Translations under genes and position numbers: made by a program
The notes under the pieces: model-generated
Databases searched by the model: none
Seen by the model: only the letters and a program-made list of their open reading frames with translations
Told to the model about the DNA's origin: nothing
Assembly (NCBI RefSeq): GCF_003387075.1
Contig: NZ_QUMQ01000001.1
Span: 5,332,001-5,396,000 of the forward strand
DNA from: Asanoa ferruginea
GTDB taxonomy: Bacteria > Actinomycetota > Actinomycetes > Mycobacteriales > Micromonosporaceae
Reading direction: 5' to 3'
DNA length: 64,000 nucleotides
Shown: piece by piece, positions 1 to 8,378 of the stretch
Position numbering within the stretch: the first letter of the stretch is position 1
How the letters are laid out: each line of letters opens with the position of its first letter

Positions 1-512
1 AGGCCAAGCAGTTGCTCCAGGAAGCCGGCGTGCAGGTGCCCTACACCATCAACATGCTGGCCTCGAACACTCCCGACACGCTGCGGCTCGCCCAGGCGCT
101 TCAGTCGATGGTCAAGGACGGCGGCTTCGACATCAAGATCAGCCCGGTCGAATACTCCTCGCTGCTCGACGAGCAGGACCGGGGCAACTTCGAGATCCTC
201 CAGTTGGGTTGGAGCGGTCGCATCGACCCCGACGCCAACATCACGAACTTCGTGGGTACGGGCGGCAGCCAGAACGTCGGCGGCAGCAGCAACCCGGAGC
301 TGGACGCCGTGCTCGACAAGGCCCGCCAGTCGACCGACCTCAACGAGCGCAAGCAGCTCTACGGACAGGCGGTCGGCCTGCTCCAGGACCAGAACCCGCT
401 CATCTACCTCTACCGGCAGGCCAACCTGACCGCCTTTTCCAACAAGGTCAAGGGCGTCCAGGTGTATCCCGACGGCGTCATCCGCGCGGCCTTCGCCGGA
501 TTCGCCAAGTAG
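1..512 (+). CDS. ABC transporter peptide-binding protein, C-terminal part (5'-truncated by window edge)
   Basis: The reading frame is open from base 3 and stops at 510-512, so only the last 169 or so residues of an extracytoplasmic solute-binding protein (SBP_bac_5, DppA/OppA type) are seen. The tail is typical of the family: a LGWSGRIDPDAN stretch, a VGTGGSQN loop, and a final part with YLYRQANLTAF and a VYPDGVI strand. It would capture peptides outside the membrane and deliver them to the two permeases that follow 6 bp downstream. The start, signal peptide and lipobox lie outside the window. The family assignment is secure; the ligand cannot be told from this fragment. Confidence 0.88.
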   Translation, partial: AKQLLQEAGVQVPYTINMLASNTPDTLRLAQALQSMVKDGGFDIKISPVEYSSLLDEQDRGNFEILQLGWSGRIDPDANITNFVGTGGSQNVGGSSNPELDAVLDKARQSTDLNERKQLYGQAVGLLQDQNPLIYLYRQANLTAFSNKVKGVQVYPDGVIRAAFAGFAK

Positions 513-518
513 GTTCCC

Positions 519-1475
519 GTGGCCCGGTACCTACTGACCCGCGCGTGGCACTCGGCGCTGACCCTGGTGTTGGCGACGGTGGTGGTCTTCCTCGGAATCC
601 GTGCGCTTCCGGGTGACCCCGCGCTGTCGCTGGCGGGGGAGGACCGTTCGCCCGAGGCACTGGCGGCGATCCGCACGGAGTACGGACTGGACCGTCCCGT
701 CACGGTCCAGTTCGGACACTACGTGGAACGCGCGATCCAGGGTGACTTCGGCAGCTCGATCCGCACGGGCATCCCGGTGTCCGACATGATCCGCACCGCC
801 CTGCCGGTCACCGTCGAGCTATCCGTGCTGGCCATCCTCATCGCCGCGCTGCTGGGCATCGGTGCCGGGGTGGTCGCGGCCGTGCGCCGGGGCCGCCCGG
901 CCGAGTGGGTGGCCAACGCGCTGGCCCTGATCGGGTTGTCGGTGCCGCATTTCTGGCTCGGCCTGCTCGCCATCCTCTATCTTTCCGTGGCGACCGGCCT
1001 GTTCCCGGCTTCCGGGTTCGTTCCGCTGCTGGAAGACCCGGTGGGCAACCTGCACCACATCATCCTGCCCGCGGTGATCCTCGGCACCGGCCTGGCGGCG
1101 ATCATCATGCGGCAGACCCGGTCGGCGATGCTCGACTCACTCTCGGCCGACTACGTGCGCACGGCGAAGGCCAAGGGCCTGTCGCCGCGCGCCGTGATCG
1201 GCCGGCACGCGCTGCGCAACAGCCTCATCGTGGTCGTCACGATCGTCGGCCTGCAGCTCGGCGGCCTCATCTCCGGCGCGGTTGTGACCGAGTCGATCTT
1301 CGGTCTGCCCGGCTTCGGCAAGATGACCATCGACGCGGTGTTCCAGCGGGACTACCCGGTGATCCAGGCGGTCGTCCTGCTGACCGCTACGGCGTACATC
1401 GTGATCAATTTCCTGGTCGACCTGCTCTATTCGGTCATCGACCCGCGCATCCGGGTGGCGGGTGAGGCGGCATGA
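519..1475 (+). CDS. ABC peptide importer permease, DppB/OppB type
   Basis: This is a 318-residue inner-membrane permease of the BPD_transp_1 family. The GTG start at 519 lies 6 bp after the binding-protein stop. The N-terminus has the family's first membrane helix followed by the GIRALPGDPAL stretch seen in DppB proteins. The cytoplasmic EAA coupling loop is visible as DYVRTAKAKGLSPRAVIGRHALRNS, and the C-terminus ends in the usual LVDLLYSVIDPRIR. Its stop overlaps the next permease start by 4 bp (ATGA), so the two halves of the channel are probably translationally coupled. Length is normal for the family. Confidence 0.93.
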   Translation: MARYLLTRAWHSALTLVLATVVVFLGIRALPGDPALSLAGEDRSPEALAAIRTEYGLDRPVTVQFGHYVERAIQGDFGSSIRTGIPVSDMIRTALPVTVELSVLAILIAALLGIGAGVVAAVRRGRPAEWVANALALIGLSVPHFWLGLLAILYLSVATGLFPASGFVPLLEDPVGNLHHIILPAVILGTGLAAIIMRQTRSAMLDSLSADYVRTAKAKGLSPRAVIGRHALRNSLIVVVTIVGLQLGGLISGAVVTESIFGLPGFGKMTIDAVFQRDYPVIQAVVLLTATAYIVINFLVDLLYSVIDPRIRVAGEAA

Positions 1476-2353
1476 CCATCGTGACCGTTCCGATCGTCGA
1501 GAGCCCGGCCGGCCTCACCCGGCGCACGCGCGTGTTCCGGCGGCTGCGGCGCAACCCGCTGGCCATCATCAGCTTCGTGGTGCTCGCGGCCGCGGTGCTG
1601 GTCGCCGTGCTCGCACCATGGATCGCGCCGCACGCGGTGGAGGACACCGACTTCGGCCATCTCTTCGCGTCGCCGGGCACGGCCGGGCACCTGCTCGGCA
1701 CCGACGACCTGGGCCGCGACGTGTTGTCGCGCATCATCTTCGGCATCCGGGCCTCGCTCGAGGTCGGGCTGCTCGCGGTCGTCACCGCCTTGGTCGTCGG
1801 CGTGCCGCTCGGGCTGGCCGCGGGCTATTTCCGGGCCGTCGACGCCGTGATCAGCCGGTTCACCGACCTGCTGCTGGCGTTTCCGTTCCTCATCCTCGCG
1901 GTGGGGCTGGCCGCCATCCGCGGCGCGAGCCTCAGCAATGCGGCCGTGGCGATCGGCATCGCGCAGATCCCCGGGGTGATCCGGGTCATCCGCTCCGACA
2001 CCCTGCGCCTCAAGTCGCTCGACTTCGTCGCCGCGGCGGTGGTCGACGGCGCCAGCGACCTGTGGGTCCTCACCCGACATATCCTGCCCAACGCCACCTC
2101 GGTGATCCTGGTGCAGGCCACGGTGACGCTGCCGGTCGCGATCCTGGGCGAGGCGGTGCTTTCCTTCCTCGGCCTGGGCATCCAGCCGCCCTCGCCCAGC
2201 TTGGGCACGATGCTGGCGACCGCCCAGCAGTTCGCGGCCAAGGCACCGTGGGCGGCGACCTTCCCGGGCGTCGCGATCATGGTGCTGGCGTTGACGTTCA
2301 ACGTGTTCGGCGACGCACTCCGCGACGCCCTCGACCCGAAAGGCGACCGATGA
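1472..2353 (+). CDS. ABC peptide importer permease, DppC/OppC type
   Basis: This 293-residue protein is the second permease half. An N-terminal cytoplasmic segment with the RRLRRNPLAIISF motif precedes the first helix, as in DppC proteins. It also shows the LLGTDDLGRDVLSRIIFG signature and the coupling loop DFVAAAVVDGASDLWVLTRH. It overlaps the upstream permease by 4 bp and the downstream ATPase by 4 bp. With the flanking genes it completes the classical five-gene dipeptide/oligopeptide importer. Confidence 0.93.
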   Translation: MTIVTVPIVESPAGLTRRTRVFRRLRRNPLAIISFVVLAAAVLVAVLAPWIAPHAVEDTDFGHLFASPGTAGHLLGTDDLGRDVLSRIIFGIRASLEVGLLAVVTALVVGVPLGLAAGYFRAVDAVISRFTDLLLAFPFLILAVGLAAIRGASLSNAAVAIGIAQIPGVIRVIRSDTLRLKSLDFVAAAVVDGASDLWVLTRHILPNATSVILVQATVTLPVAILGEAVLSFLGLGIQPPSPSLGTMLATAQQFAAKAPWAATFPGVAIMVLALTFNVFGDALRDALDPKGDR

Positions 2354-3353
2354 CGGCCCCGATCCTTGCGGTCGACGACCTCTCGGTCTCGTTCGTGACG
2401 GAGAGCGGGAACGTCTCCGCGGTCGACCACGTCAGCCTCGAAATGGCCGCCGGCGAGATCGTCGGCGTCGTCGGCGAATCCGGCTGCGGCAAGAGCGTCA
2501 CGGCGATGAGCCTGGCCGGCCTGCTGCCGGGCAGCGCCCGCGTCACCGGCTCGGTCCGGCTGCGCGGCACAGAGCTGATCGGGGCACGGGAGACAGAGCT
2601 TCGACGGGTACGCGGCAAGGAGATCGCCTACATCTTCCAGGAGCCGATGACCTCGCTGAACCCGGTGCTCACCGTCGGCCGCCAGATCGGCGAGGTGCTC
2701 GAGGTGCACGAGCGGCTCTCCCGCAAGCGGGTGCGGGAGCGGGCGGTCGAACTGCTGTCGCTGGTCGGCATCCCGTCCGCCGCGAAGCGGGTCGACAACT
2801 ATCCACACCAGCTATCCGGCGGCATGCGGCAACGCGTGATGATCGCGATGGCGGTGGCCTGCAACCCGACGGTCCTGGTCGCCGACGAACCGACGACCGC
2901 CCTCGACGTCACCGTGCAGGCCGGCATCCTCAAGGTGTTGCGCGACCTGCGCGACCGGCTGGGCACGAGCATCCTGATCATCACCCACGACCTGGGCGTG
3001 ATCGCCGACATCGCCGACCGCGTGGTCGTCATGTATGCCGGCCGCGTCGTAGAGCAGGCCCCGGTCACCGAGCTGTTCGCCCACCCGCACCACCACTACA
3101 CCGACGGGCTGCTCAACGCGTCCCCGATTCCGGGGCGGCACGCCGGCACCGAGCGGTTGCAGGAGATCCCCGGGCTCGTGCCCGTCCTGGCCACCCAGCC
3201 CGACGCCTGCACGTTCGCCGATCGGTGCCCGGCCGCCGACGACACCTGTCGCGCTTCCGCGCCGCCGCTGGAGCGCCTTGGCGGCTCCGATCACCGCGCC
3301 GCGTGCTGGCATCCGGTCCCCTCGGCACGGGCCGCACGGCAGGAGACGATTCG

Positions 3354-3357
<4 letters not shown>
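2350..3357 (+). CDS. ABC peptide importer ATP-binding protein, DppD/OppD type
   Basis: The 335-residue protein starts at the ATG overlapping the DppC-like stop (ATGA); the frame is open much further upstream, but that part is a shadow of the permease gene. Walker A is GESGCGKS at about residues 42-49, the signature is LSGGMRQRV and Walker B is [12 protein letters not shown]. The C-terminal oligopeptide-transporter extension contains the cysteine pattern [14 protein letters not shown], which in this family can bind an iron-sulfur cluster. It powers import together with the next gene. Confidence 0.93.
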
Positions 3358-4330
<973 letters not shown>

Positions 4331-4334
<4 letters not shown>

Positions 4335-6091
4335 CGTTCACCACCAGGCCGACCCTGCAAGGAACATTCGGCATGGTGTCATCTACACATTGGCTCGCCA
4401 GCCAGGCGGCGATGGGAGTTCTCGAGCGGGGCGGCAACGCCTTCGACGGGGCGGTGACCGCGGGCTTCGTTTTGCACGTCGTGGAGCCACACCTCAACGG
4501 GCCGGGCGGCGAGGTGCCCGCCATCGTGGCTACCGCGGCCGACCCCCGCCCGCGCGTGTTGTGCGGCCAGGGCACCGCACCCGCCGGCGCCACCATCGGT
4601 CACTTCCGGTCGCTCGGCATGGAGCTCATCCCCGGCTCCGGCCCGCTGGCCGCCACCGTGCCCGGCGCTGTCGACGCGTGGCTGCTGCTGTTGCGCGACC
4701 ACGGCACCCGGTCGCTGCGGGAAGTGCTGACACCCGCCATCGAGTACGCGACCACCGGGCACCCACTGGTCGCGCGCGCGTGGGAGACCGTCGAGGCGGT
4801 GCGCTCGCTGTTCGAGCAGCACTGGCCGACATCGGCGGAGCTCTGGCTGCGCCAGCGTGGTGGCCTGTTCACCAACCCGGCTTACGGGGACACGTTGGCC
4901 CGGCTGGTGAGCGCCTCGGAAGCGGACGGCCTGGACCGTGAGGGTGGGATCGAGGCGGCTCGGCACGCGTGGCGGGAAGGGTTCGTCGCCGAAGCGATCG
5001 ACCGCTTCTCCCGGCGGCCGTTCCGGGACTCCAGTGGCGAGGCGCACGCCGGCGTGGTGACCGGTGACGACCTGGCCGGCTTTTCCGCTACCTGGGAAGA
5101 GCCGGTCACGCACGAGTGGAACGGCTACACGCTGGCGAAAACCGGCCCGTGGGGTCAGGGACCGGTGCTGTTGCAGACGCTGTCGATCCTCGACGCCCTC
5201 GACGATTCCACTGTGTATGACCCGTCGACGACGCGCGGCATCCACGCCCAGGCCGAGGCGCTCAAGTTGGCGTTCGCCGATCGCGAGGCCTGGTATGGCG
5301 ACGCGGGCGACGTACCCATGAAAGCGTTGCTGTCCCGGGATTACGCGTCGTCGCGGGCGGCCCTGATCGGCGATTCGGCCACTGTGGACCTGCGGCCCGG
5401 CCGACCCAACGGTGCTGAACCGCGCCTTCCCCAGCAGATTTCGGGCGTGTTCGCCGCCGACCCGACCACCGGCGAGCCGACGGTCAAGCCCAACGGCGTG
5501 ACCCGCGGCGACACCTGCCACGTCGACGTCGCCGACCGCTGGGGCAACATGATCTCCGCTACGCCCAGCGGCGGCTGGTTGCAGAGTTCGCCCACCATCC
5601 CCGAGTTGGGCTTCCCGCTCGGCAGCCGGCTCCAGATGTTTTGGCTGGAGGAGGGGCTGCCGTCGTCGCTCGCACCGGGCCGGCGGCCGCGCACGACGCT
5701 CAGCCCGACCATGGTGCACCGCGACGGGCAGCCCGTGCTGGCCTGCGGCACGCCCGGCGGCGACCAGCAGGACCAGTGGCAGTTGCTGTTCCTGCTCCGG
5801 CATCTGGCCGGCGGCCAGTCGTTGCAGGAAGCCATCGACGCGCCGACCTGGCACACGACCAGCTTCCCGTCGTCGTTCTACCCGCGGGAGACCGAGCCCG
5901 GGGTCCTGGTGCTGGAGGACCGCGTGGACGCCTCGGTTTTGAGCGCGCTCGGCGCGCTCGGGCATCGGGTCCGGCTGTCCGGGTCGTGGAGCCTCGGCCG
6001 GATGTGCGCGGTGTCCCGCGACCCCGCGACGGGGCTCCTGGCCGCGGGGGCGAACCCGCGCGGCATGCAGGGCTACGCGGTCGGCCGATAG
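4331..6091 (+). CDS. Gamma-glutamyltransferase (gamma-glutamyltranspeptidase family, Ntn-hydrolase)
   Basis: The 586-residue protein would cleave gamma-glutamyl bonds, for example in glutathione or its conjugates. The start at 4331 overlaps the importer ATPase stop (ATGA). The family cleaves itself before a catalytic threonine; here the residue is Thr395 in GDTCHVDVAD, followed by the expected WGNMISATPSGGW. A large-subunit region with NPAYGDTLARL and a small-subunit GTPGGDQQ motif are also present. No signal peptide or membrane segment is seen, so it probably acts in the cytoplasm on imported peptides. The arrangement recalls bacterial glutathione importers linked to an Ntn-hydrolase. The role of this pairing is inferred from context. 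Confidence 0.9.
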
Positions 6092-6176
6092 CTCCCGTCG
6101 TCTCGTCCGGCGTGGGCCGTAGCCCCGGGGCTGCGGGGCTACGCGGGCGGGCGCTAGCTCTCCGTCGTCTCGTGCG
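6071..6176. repeat. Imperfect direct repeat spanning the convergent ggt-like/gntR junction
   Basis: About 38 bp beginning GGCTACGCGG at 6071 recur at 6137 with a few mismatches and one indel, an offset of about 66 bp. The first copy encodes the last residues and stop of the gamma-glutamyltransferase. The second copy, read on the other strand, encodes the last residues (HETTES) and stop of the GntR regulator. It looks like a small tandem duplication of the enzyme gene's 3' end. Confidence 0.6.
6118..6143. terminator. Hairpin between convergent genes, likely bidirectional terminator
   Basis: A perfect 10-bp stem CGTAGCCCCG / CGGGGCTACG with a 6-nt loop lies between the gamma-glutamyltransferase stop (6091) and the GntR stop (6154). 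There is no U-run, which is common in high-GC actinomycetes. Confidence 0.65.
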
Positions 6177-6819
6177 CGGCCATGGAGGCCGCGCCGAGGT
6201 GGGCGAGCGCGACCGACTCGGCCAACTCGCCATCCCCGGACTCGATGGCGTCGACCAGCTTGATGTGCTCGTGGGCCGAGTGCGGTGCCCGCTCCTTGGC
6301 TGTCATCTGGAAGACCCACTGCACGTGCAGGTAGAGCGCCTTGGCGATGGACGCCAACCAGGGATTCCCGCTGATCTCGAGGATCTGAAGATGCAGGGCG
6401 CTGTTCAACTCGGCGACGCGGCGCAGGTCCTGCTGCTCGGTCGCCAGGAGGGCCTGGCCCAGCAGGGCCCGTAGCGTCGTCACGTCGCCGGGCGTCGCCC
6501 GCTGGGCAGCGAGGCGGGCGGCCAACGGTTCGAGGCGCTCGCGTACGGCGAAGATGTCATCGATCGTCGCACTGCTCGGAGACGCGACGACGGCGCCGCG
6601 GCGAGGCAGGATGACCACGAACCCCTCCGCCTCGGCCACGCGCAGGGCCTCGCGGACGGGGTTGCGGGAAACCCCGAAGTCTTCCGCCAACCGGTCTTCG
6701 GTCAGCCGCTCACCGGGCGGATAGTCGCCGCTGATGATCCCCTTCCGGAGAGCATCGAGCACCTGGTCACGGAGCGGCAGGTGCTGAGCGCCGATCTTGC
6801 CCGGCAGGTCCGTGTCCAC
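6154..6819 (-). CDS. GntR-family transcriptional regulator, FadR/FCD subfamily
   Basis: The winged helix-turn-helix occupies roughly the first 75 residues (LPLRDQVLDALRKGIISGDYP, then RLAEDFGVSRNPVREAL) and is followed by an all-helical FCD ligand-binding domain. The frame is open to a GTG at 6873, but that codon touches an inverted repeat. I prefer the GTG at 6819, which has a GAGAGG ribosome site a few bases upstream and gives 221 residues. The gene faces the importer/gamma-glutamyltransferase operon and may control it, or may control the divergent cysteine-rich peptide operon. Neither link can be shown from sequence alone. Confidence 0.85.
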   Translation of the reverse strand: MDTDLPGKIGAQHLPLRDQVLDALRKGIISGDYPPGERLTEDRLAEDFGVSRNPVREALRVAEAEGFVVILPRRGAVVASPSSATIDDIFAVRERLEPLAARLAAQRATPGDVTTLRALLGQALLATEQQDLRRVAELNSALHLQILEISGNPWLASIAKALYLHVQWVFQMTAKERAPHSAHEHIKLVDAIESGDGELAESVALAHLGAASMAAHETTES

Positions 6820-6849
6820 CCAGCCGCCTCTCACAATGAAGTCTGACGA

Positions 6850-6872
6850 TGATTGTATACGAAGAACAATCA
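6850..6872. promoter_or_regulatory. Inverted repeat TGATTGT-N9-ACAATCA, candidate GntR operator/promoter
   Basis: Two perfect 7-bp arms (6850-6856 and 6866-6872) flank a 9-bp spacer. The minus strand also reads TATACAAT here, a good -10 element for the gntR gene. The site lies in the shared region between gntR and the divergent peptide operon, so binding could affect both. FadR-type regulators often bind short palindromes and control their own genes; that this one does so is inferred. Confidence 0.55.
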
Positions 6873-6958
6873 CCCGTACCGCAGCGCGATCGCAGCGGCT
6901 TCGCAGCGCCCTCCCTCATGGTGATGACCAGCACGTTTCCTACCACCAGGGAGGTCTG

Positions 6959-7207
6959 ATGACGCGAGTCATGAACCGGCTGGGTGACCGGATGCTCGGT
7001 CTACTCATCCAACGCAGCGACGCGGGTGCCTGTGTGCCCGAGATGGGGCAGTCCTGCGGCTGCTTCGGTGACGAGGCCAGGGCCTACTGCATCGGCAACC
7101 AGACGCTCCGGCGCCCGAAGTACATCCAGAAGATCTCGTGCACCGGCGGGTGCTACTGGACCAACACCCTGTGCGGCTACGAGAACATCTATCGCTCCTA
7201 CTGCTGA
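6959..7207 (+). CDS. Cysteine-rich peptide precursor (82 aa, 24-aa leader, 8 Cys) of a probable disulfide-rich secreted peptide
   Basis: I do not recognise a named family. The ATG at 6959 has a strong GGGAGG ribosome site. Residues 1-24 form an amphipathic leader (RLGDRMLGLLIQRSDAGA) that lacks the long hydrophobic core of a Sec signal but ends in an Ala-Gly-Ala cleavage motif. The predicted 58-residue product then begins at Cys25. Cysteines lie at 25, 33, 35, 44, 61, 65, 72 and 82, the last being the C-terminal residue, giving up to four disulfides. The four genes after it encode MauE-like and MauD-like redox proteins, an ABC exporter and a signal peptidase, exactly what such a product would need. 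In methylamine dehydrogenase, MauD and MauE are required for the disulfide-rich small subunit. The extension to this peptide is inference; its activity is unknown. Confidence 0.75.
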   Translation: MTRVMNRLGDRMLGLLIQRSDAGACVPEMGQSCGCFGDEARAYCIGNQTLRRPKYIQKISCTGGCYWTNTLCGYENIYRSYC

Positions 7208-7215
7208 TCTGTCCT

Positions 7216-7246
7216 GGCGGGTGGGCGCCAACGGCGCCTACCCGCC
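7216..7246 (+). terminator. Strong hairpin between the peptide gene and its processing genes, likely attenuator/mRNA stabiliser
   Basis: A 14-bp stem with one G-U wobble and a 3-nt AAC loop (arms about 7216-7229 and 7233-7246) begins 9 bp after the peptide stop. There is no U-tract, and the next gene's ribosome site follows at once. Hairpins here are common in precursor-peptide operons, where they keep the precursor transcript more abundant than the enzyme genes. Confidence 0.65.
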
Positions 7247-7263
7247 GCACCGAAAGGGTGGCC

Positions 7264-7821
7264 GTGGCGTATCTGCTGTTGATGTGTCGAGTCCTGTTGC
7301 TGCTGGTCTTCCTCGCGGCGGCCGTGGGAAAGGGCAGGCCGGGCTCCCTCGACCGATTCGCGCGGTCATTGGGTGAGTACGAATGGATCCCGCCGCGCCT
7401 GCGCCGGTCGATCGCCTACGGTGTCGTCCTGAGCGAAGCCGCGATCGCGCTGCTGCTTCTCCTGCCACGCTGGTGGTGGCTCGGGTTCGCCCTGGCGTTG
7501 CTCCTGACCTCCGCGTTCACCGCCGTCACCGCGGCATCCCTCGTGCGCGGCAAGCGAACGACCTGTCAGTGCTTTGGCACCAGCGGGACCATGCCGCAGG
7601 GTGCACCGCACCTGGTCCGCAATTTCCTCCTCATCGGTGCGGCCGGAGCCGGGATCGCGGGATGGATGACGGCCGCCCCCGGCGGAGTCTCGCCCACCGG
7701 TGCCGTCGTTGCGACAGCCACCGCGGTGATCGGGGCGGTAGCTGTGGTGCGGATGGAGGATCTCGTCTTTCTCGCGGCCCGCGCTCCGCGGGCTCACCAA
7801 CAGATCGGAGGCAGGTCGTGA
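7264..7821 (+). CDS. MauE/DoxX-like redox-associated membrane protein
   Basis: The 185-residue protein starts at GTG 7264 behind an AAAGGG site. It has four hydrophobic segments (about residues 3-22, 50-68, 72-92 and 119-135) and a further C-terminal one near 146-163. The characteristic MauE motif TCQCFG with Cys101 and Cys103 lies between segments, and a further Cys8 is in the first helix. MauE proteins act with MauD in forming disulfides outside the membrane during methylamine dehydrogenase maturation. Here no dehydrogenase genes are present, and the likely client is the upstream eight-cysteine peptide. It overlaps the next gene by 4 bp (GTGA). Confidence 0.85.
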   Translation: MAYLLLMCRVLLLLVFLAAAVGKGRPGSLDRFARSLGEYEWIPPRLRRSIAYGVVLSEAAIALLLLLPRWWWLGFALALLLTSAFTAVTAASLVRGKRTTCQCFGTSGTMPQGAPHLVRNFLLIGAAGAGIAGWMTAAPGGVSPTGAVVATATAVIGAVAVVRMEDLVFLAARAPRAHQQIGGRS

Positions 7822-8378
7822 TTAACACGTTGCTGGCGTGTGTGGTTGTGCTGGCCGCCATCACCATCCTCAACCTGGTGCTCTGCTTCGCCATCATTCG
7901 CAAACTCCGCGATGCCGGCTCCCACGACGGTGCGGAGCTCGACCTACCCGCGACCGGGGCCCAGGTGGGCGACTTCGTCGCTCGTGACATCGACGGCGCG
8001 GCCGTGTCGACGGCGGATCTGGCCGGGCGGTCAACGGTTGTCGGCTTCGTGATGCCCGGCTGTGGTCCCTGCCGAAGCCTCGTCGACGCGGCTCGGGAGG
8101 GACGAATCTCCGCGGGCACCTCGGCGTTGTTCTTCGTGCGCGGAGAAACCCCGGCGACGGACGAGGTCCAGTATCTGGTCGACAATCTGCGGGACACGGC
8201 CCGGGTGGTCCTGATCTCCGGAGAGCTCGACGAGGTCGTTAGCGGTGCGTTCGGCGGAATCGTCGGCTACCCCACGCTGGTGCGGGTGGACGACGGCGTC
8301 GTCACCGCCGCCGGAAGGTCGTTCGACTCGGTGGGCGCGGAGCGGCGCGAGCCGGTCCTGACCGAGTCATTGACGTGA
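7818..8378 (+). CDS. Membrane-anchored thioredoxin-like protein, MauD/TlpA type
   Basis: This 186-residue protein starts at GTG 7818 with a GGAGG site and overlaps the MauE-like stop. An N-terminal transmembrane helix (about residues 4-26) anchors a thioredoxin domain facing outward. The active-site motif is PGCGPCRS (Cys82, Cys85) and the cis-proline motif is GYPTL (Pro152). It would make, break or shuffle disulfides in the exported peptide, with the MauE-like protein as electron partner. The stop overlaps the ABC exporter start by 4 bp. Confidence 0.88.
   Translation: MINTLLACVVVLAAITILNLVLCFAIIRKLRDAGSHDGAELDLPATGAQVGDFVARDIDGAAVSTADLAGRSTVVGFVMPGCGPCRSLVDAAREGRISAGTSALFFVRGETPATDEVQYLVDNLRDTARVVLISGELDEVVSGAFGGIVGYPTLVRVDDGVVTAAGRSFDSVGAERREPVLTESLT

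Noticed and set aside
1462-2349. A long N-terminal extension of the DppD-like ATPase gene
   Set aside because: It overlaps the DppC permease in another frame; the ATG at 2350 has the usual 4-bp overlap and a normal N-terminus.
6959-7207. The cysteine-rich peptide as a methylamine dehydrogenase small subunit
   Set aside because: It is shorter, has fewer cysteines, lacks the tryptophan-tryptophylquinone site pattern, and no large subunit gene is present.
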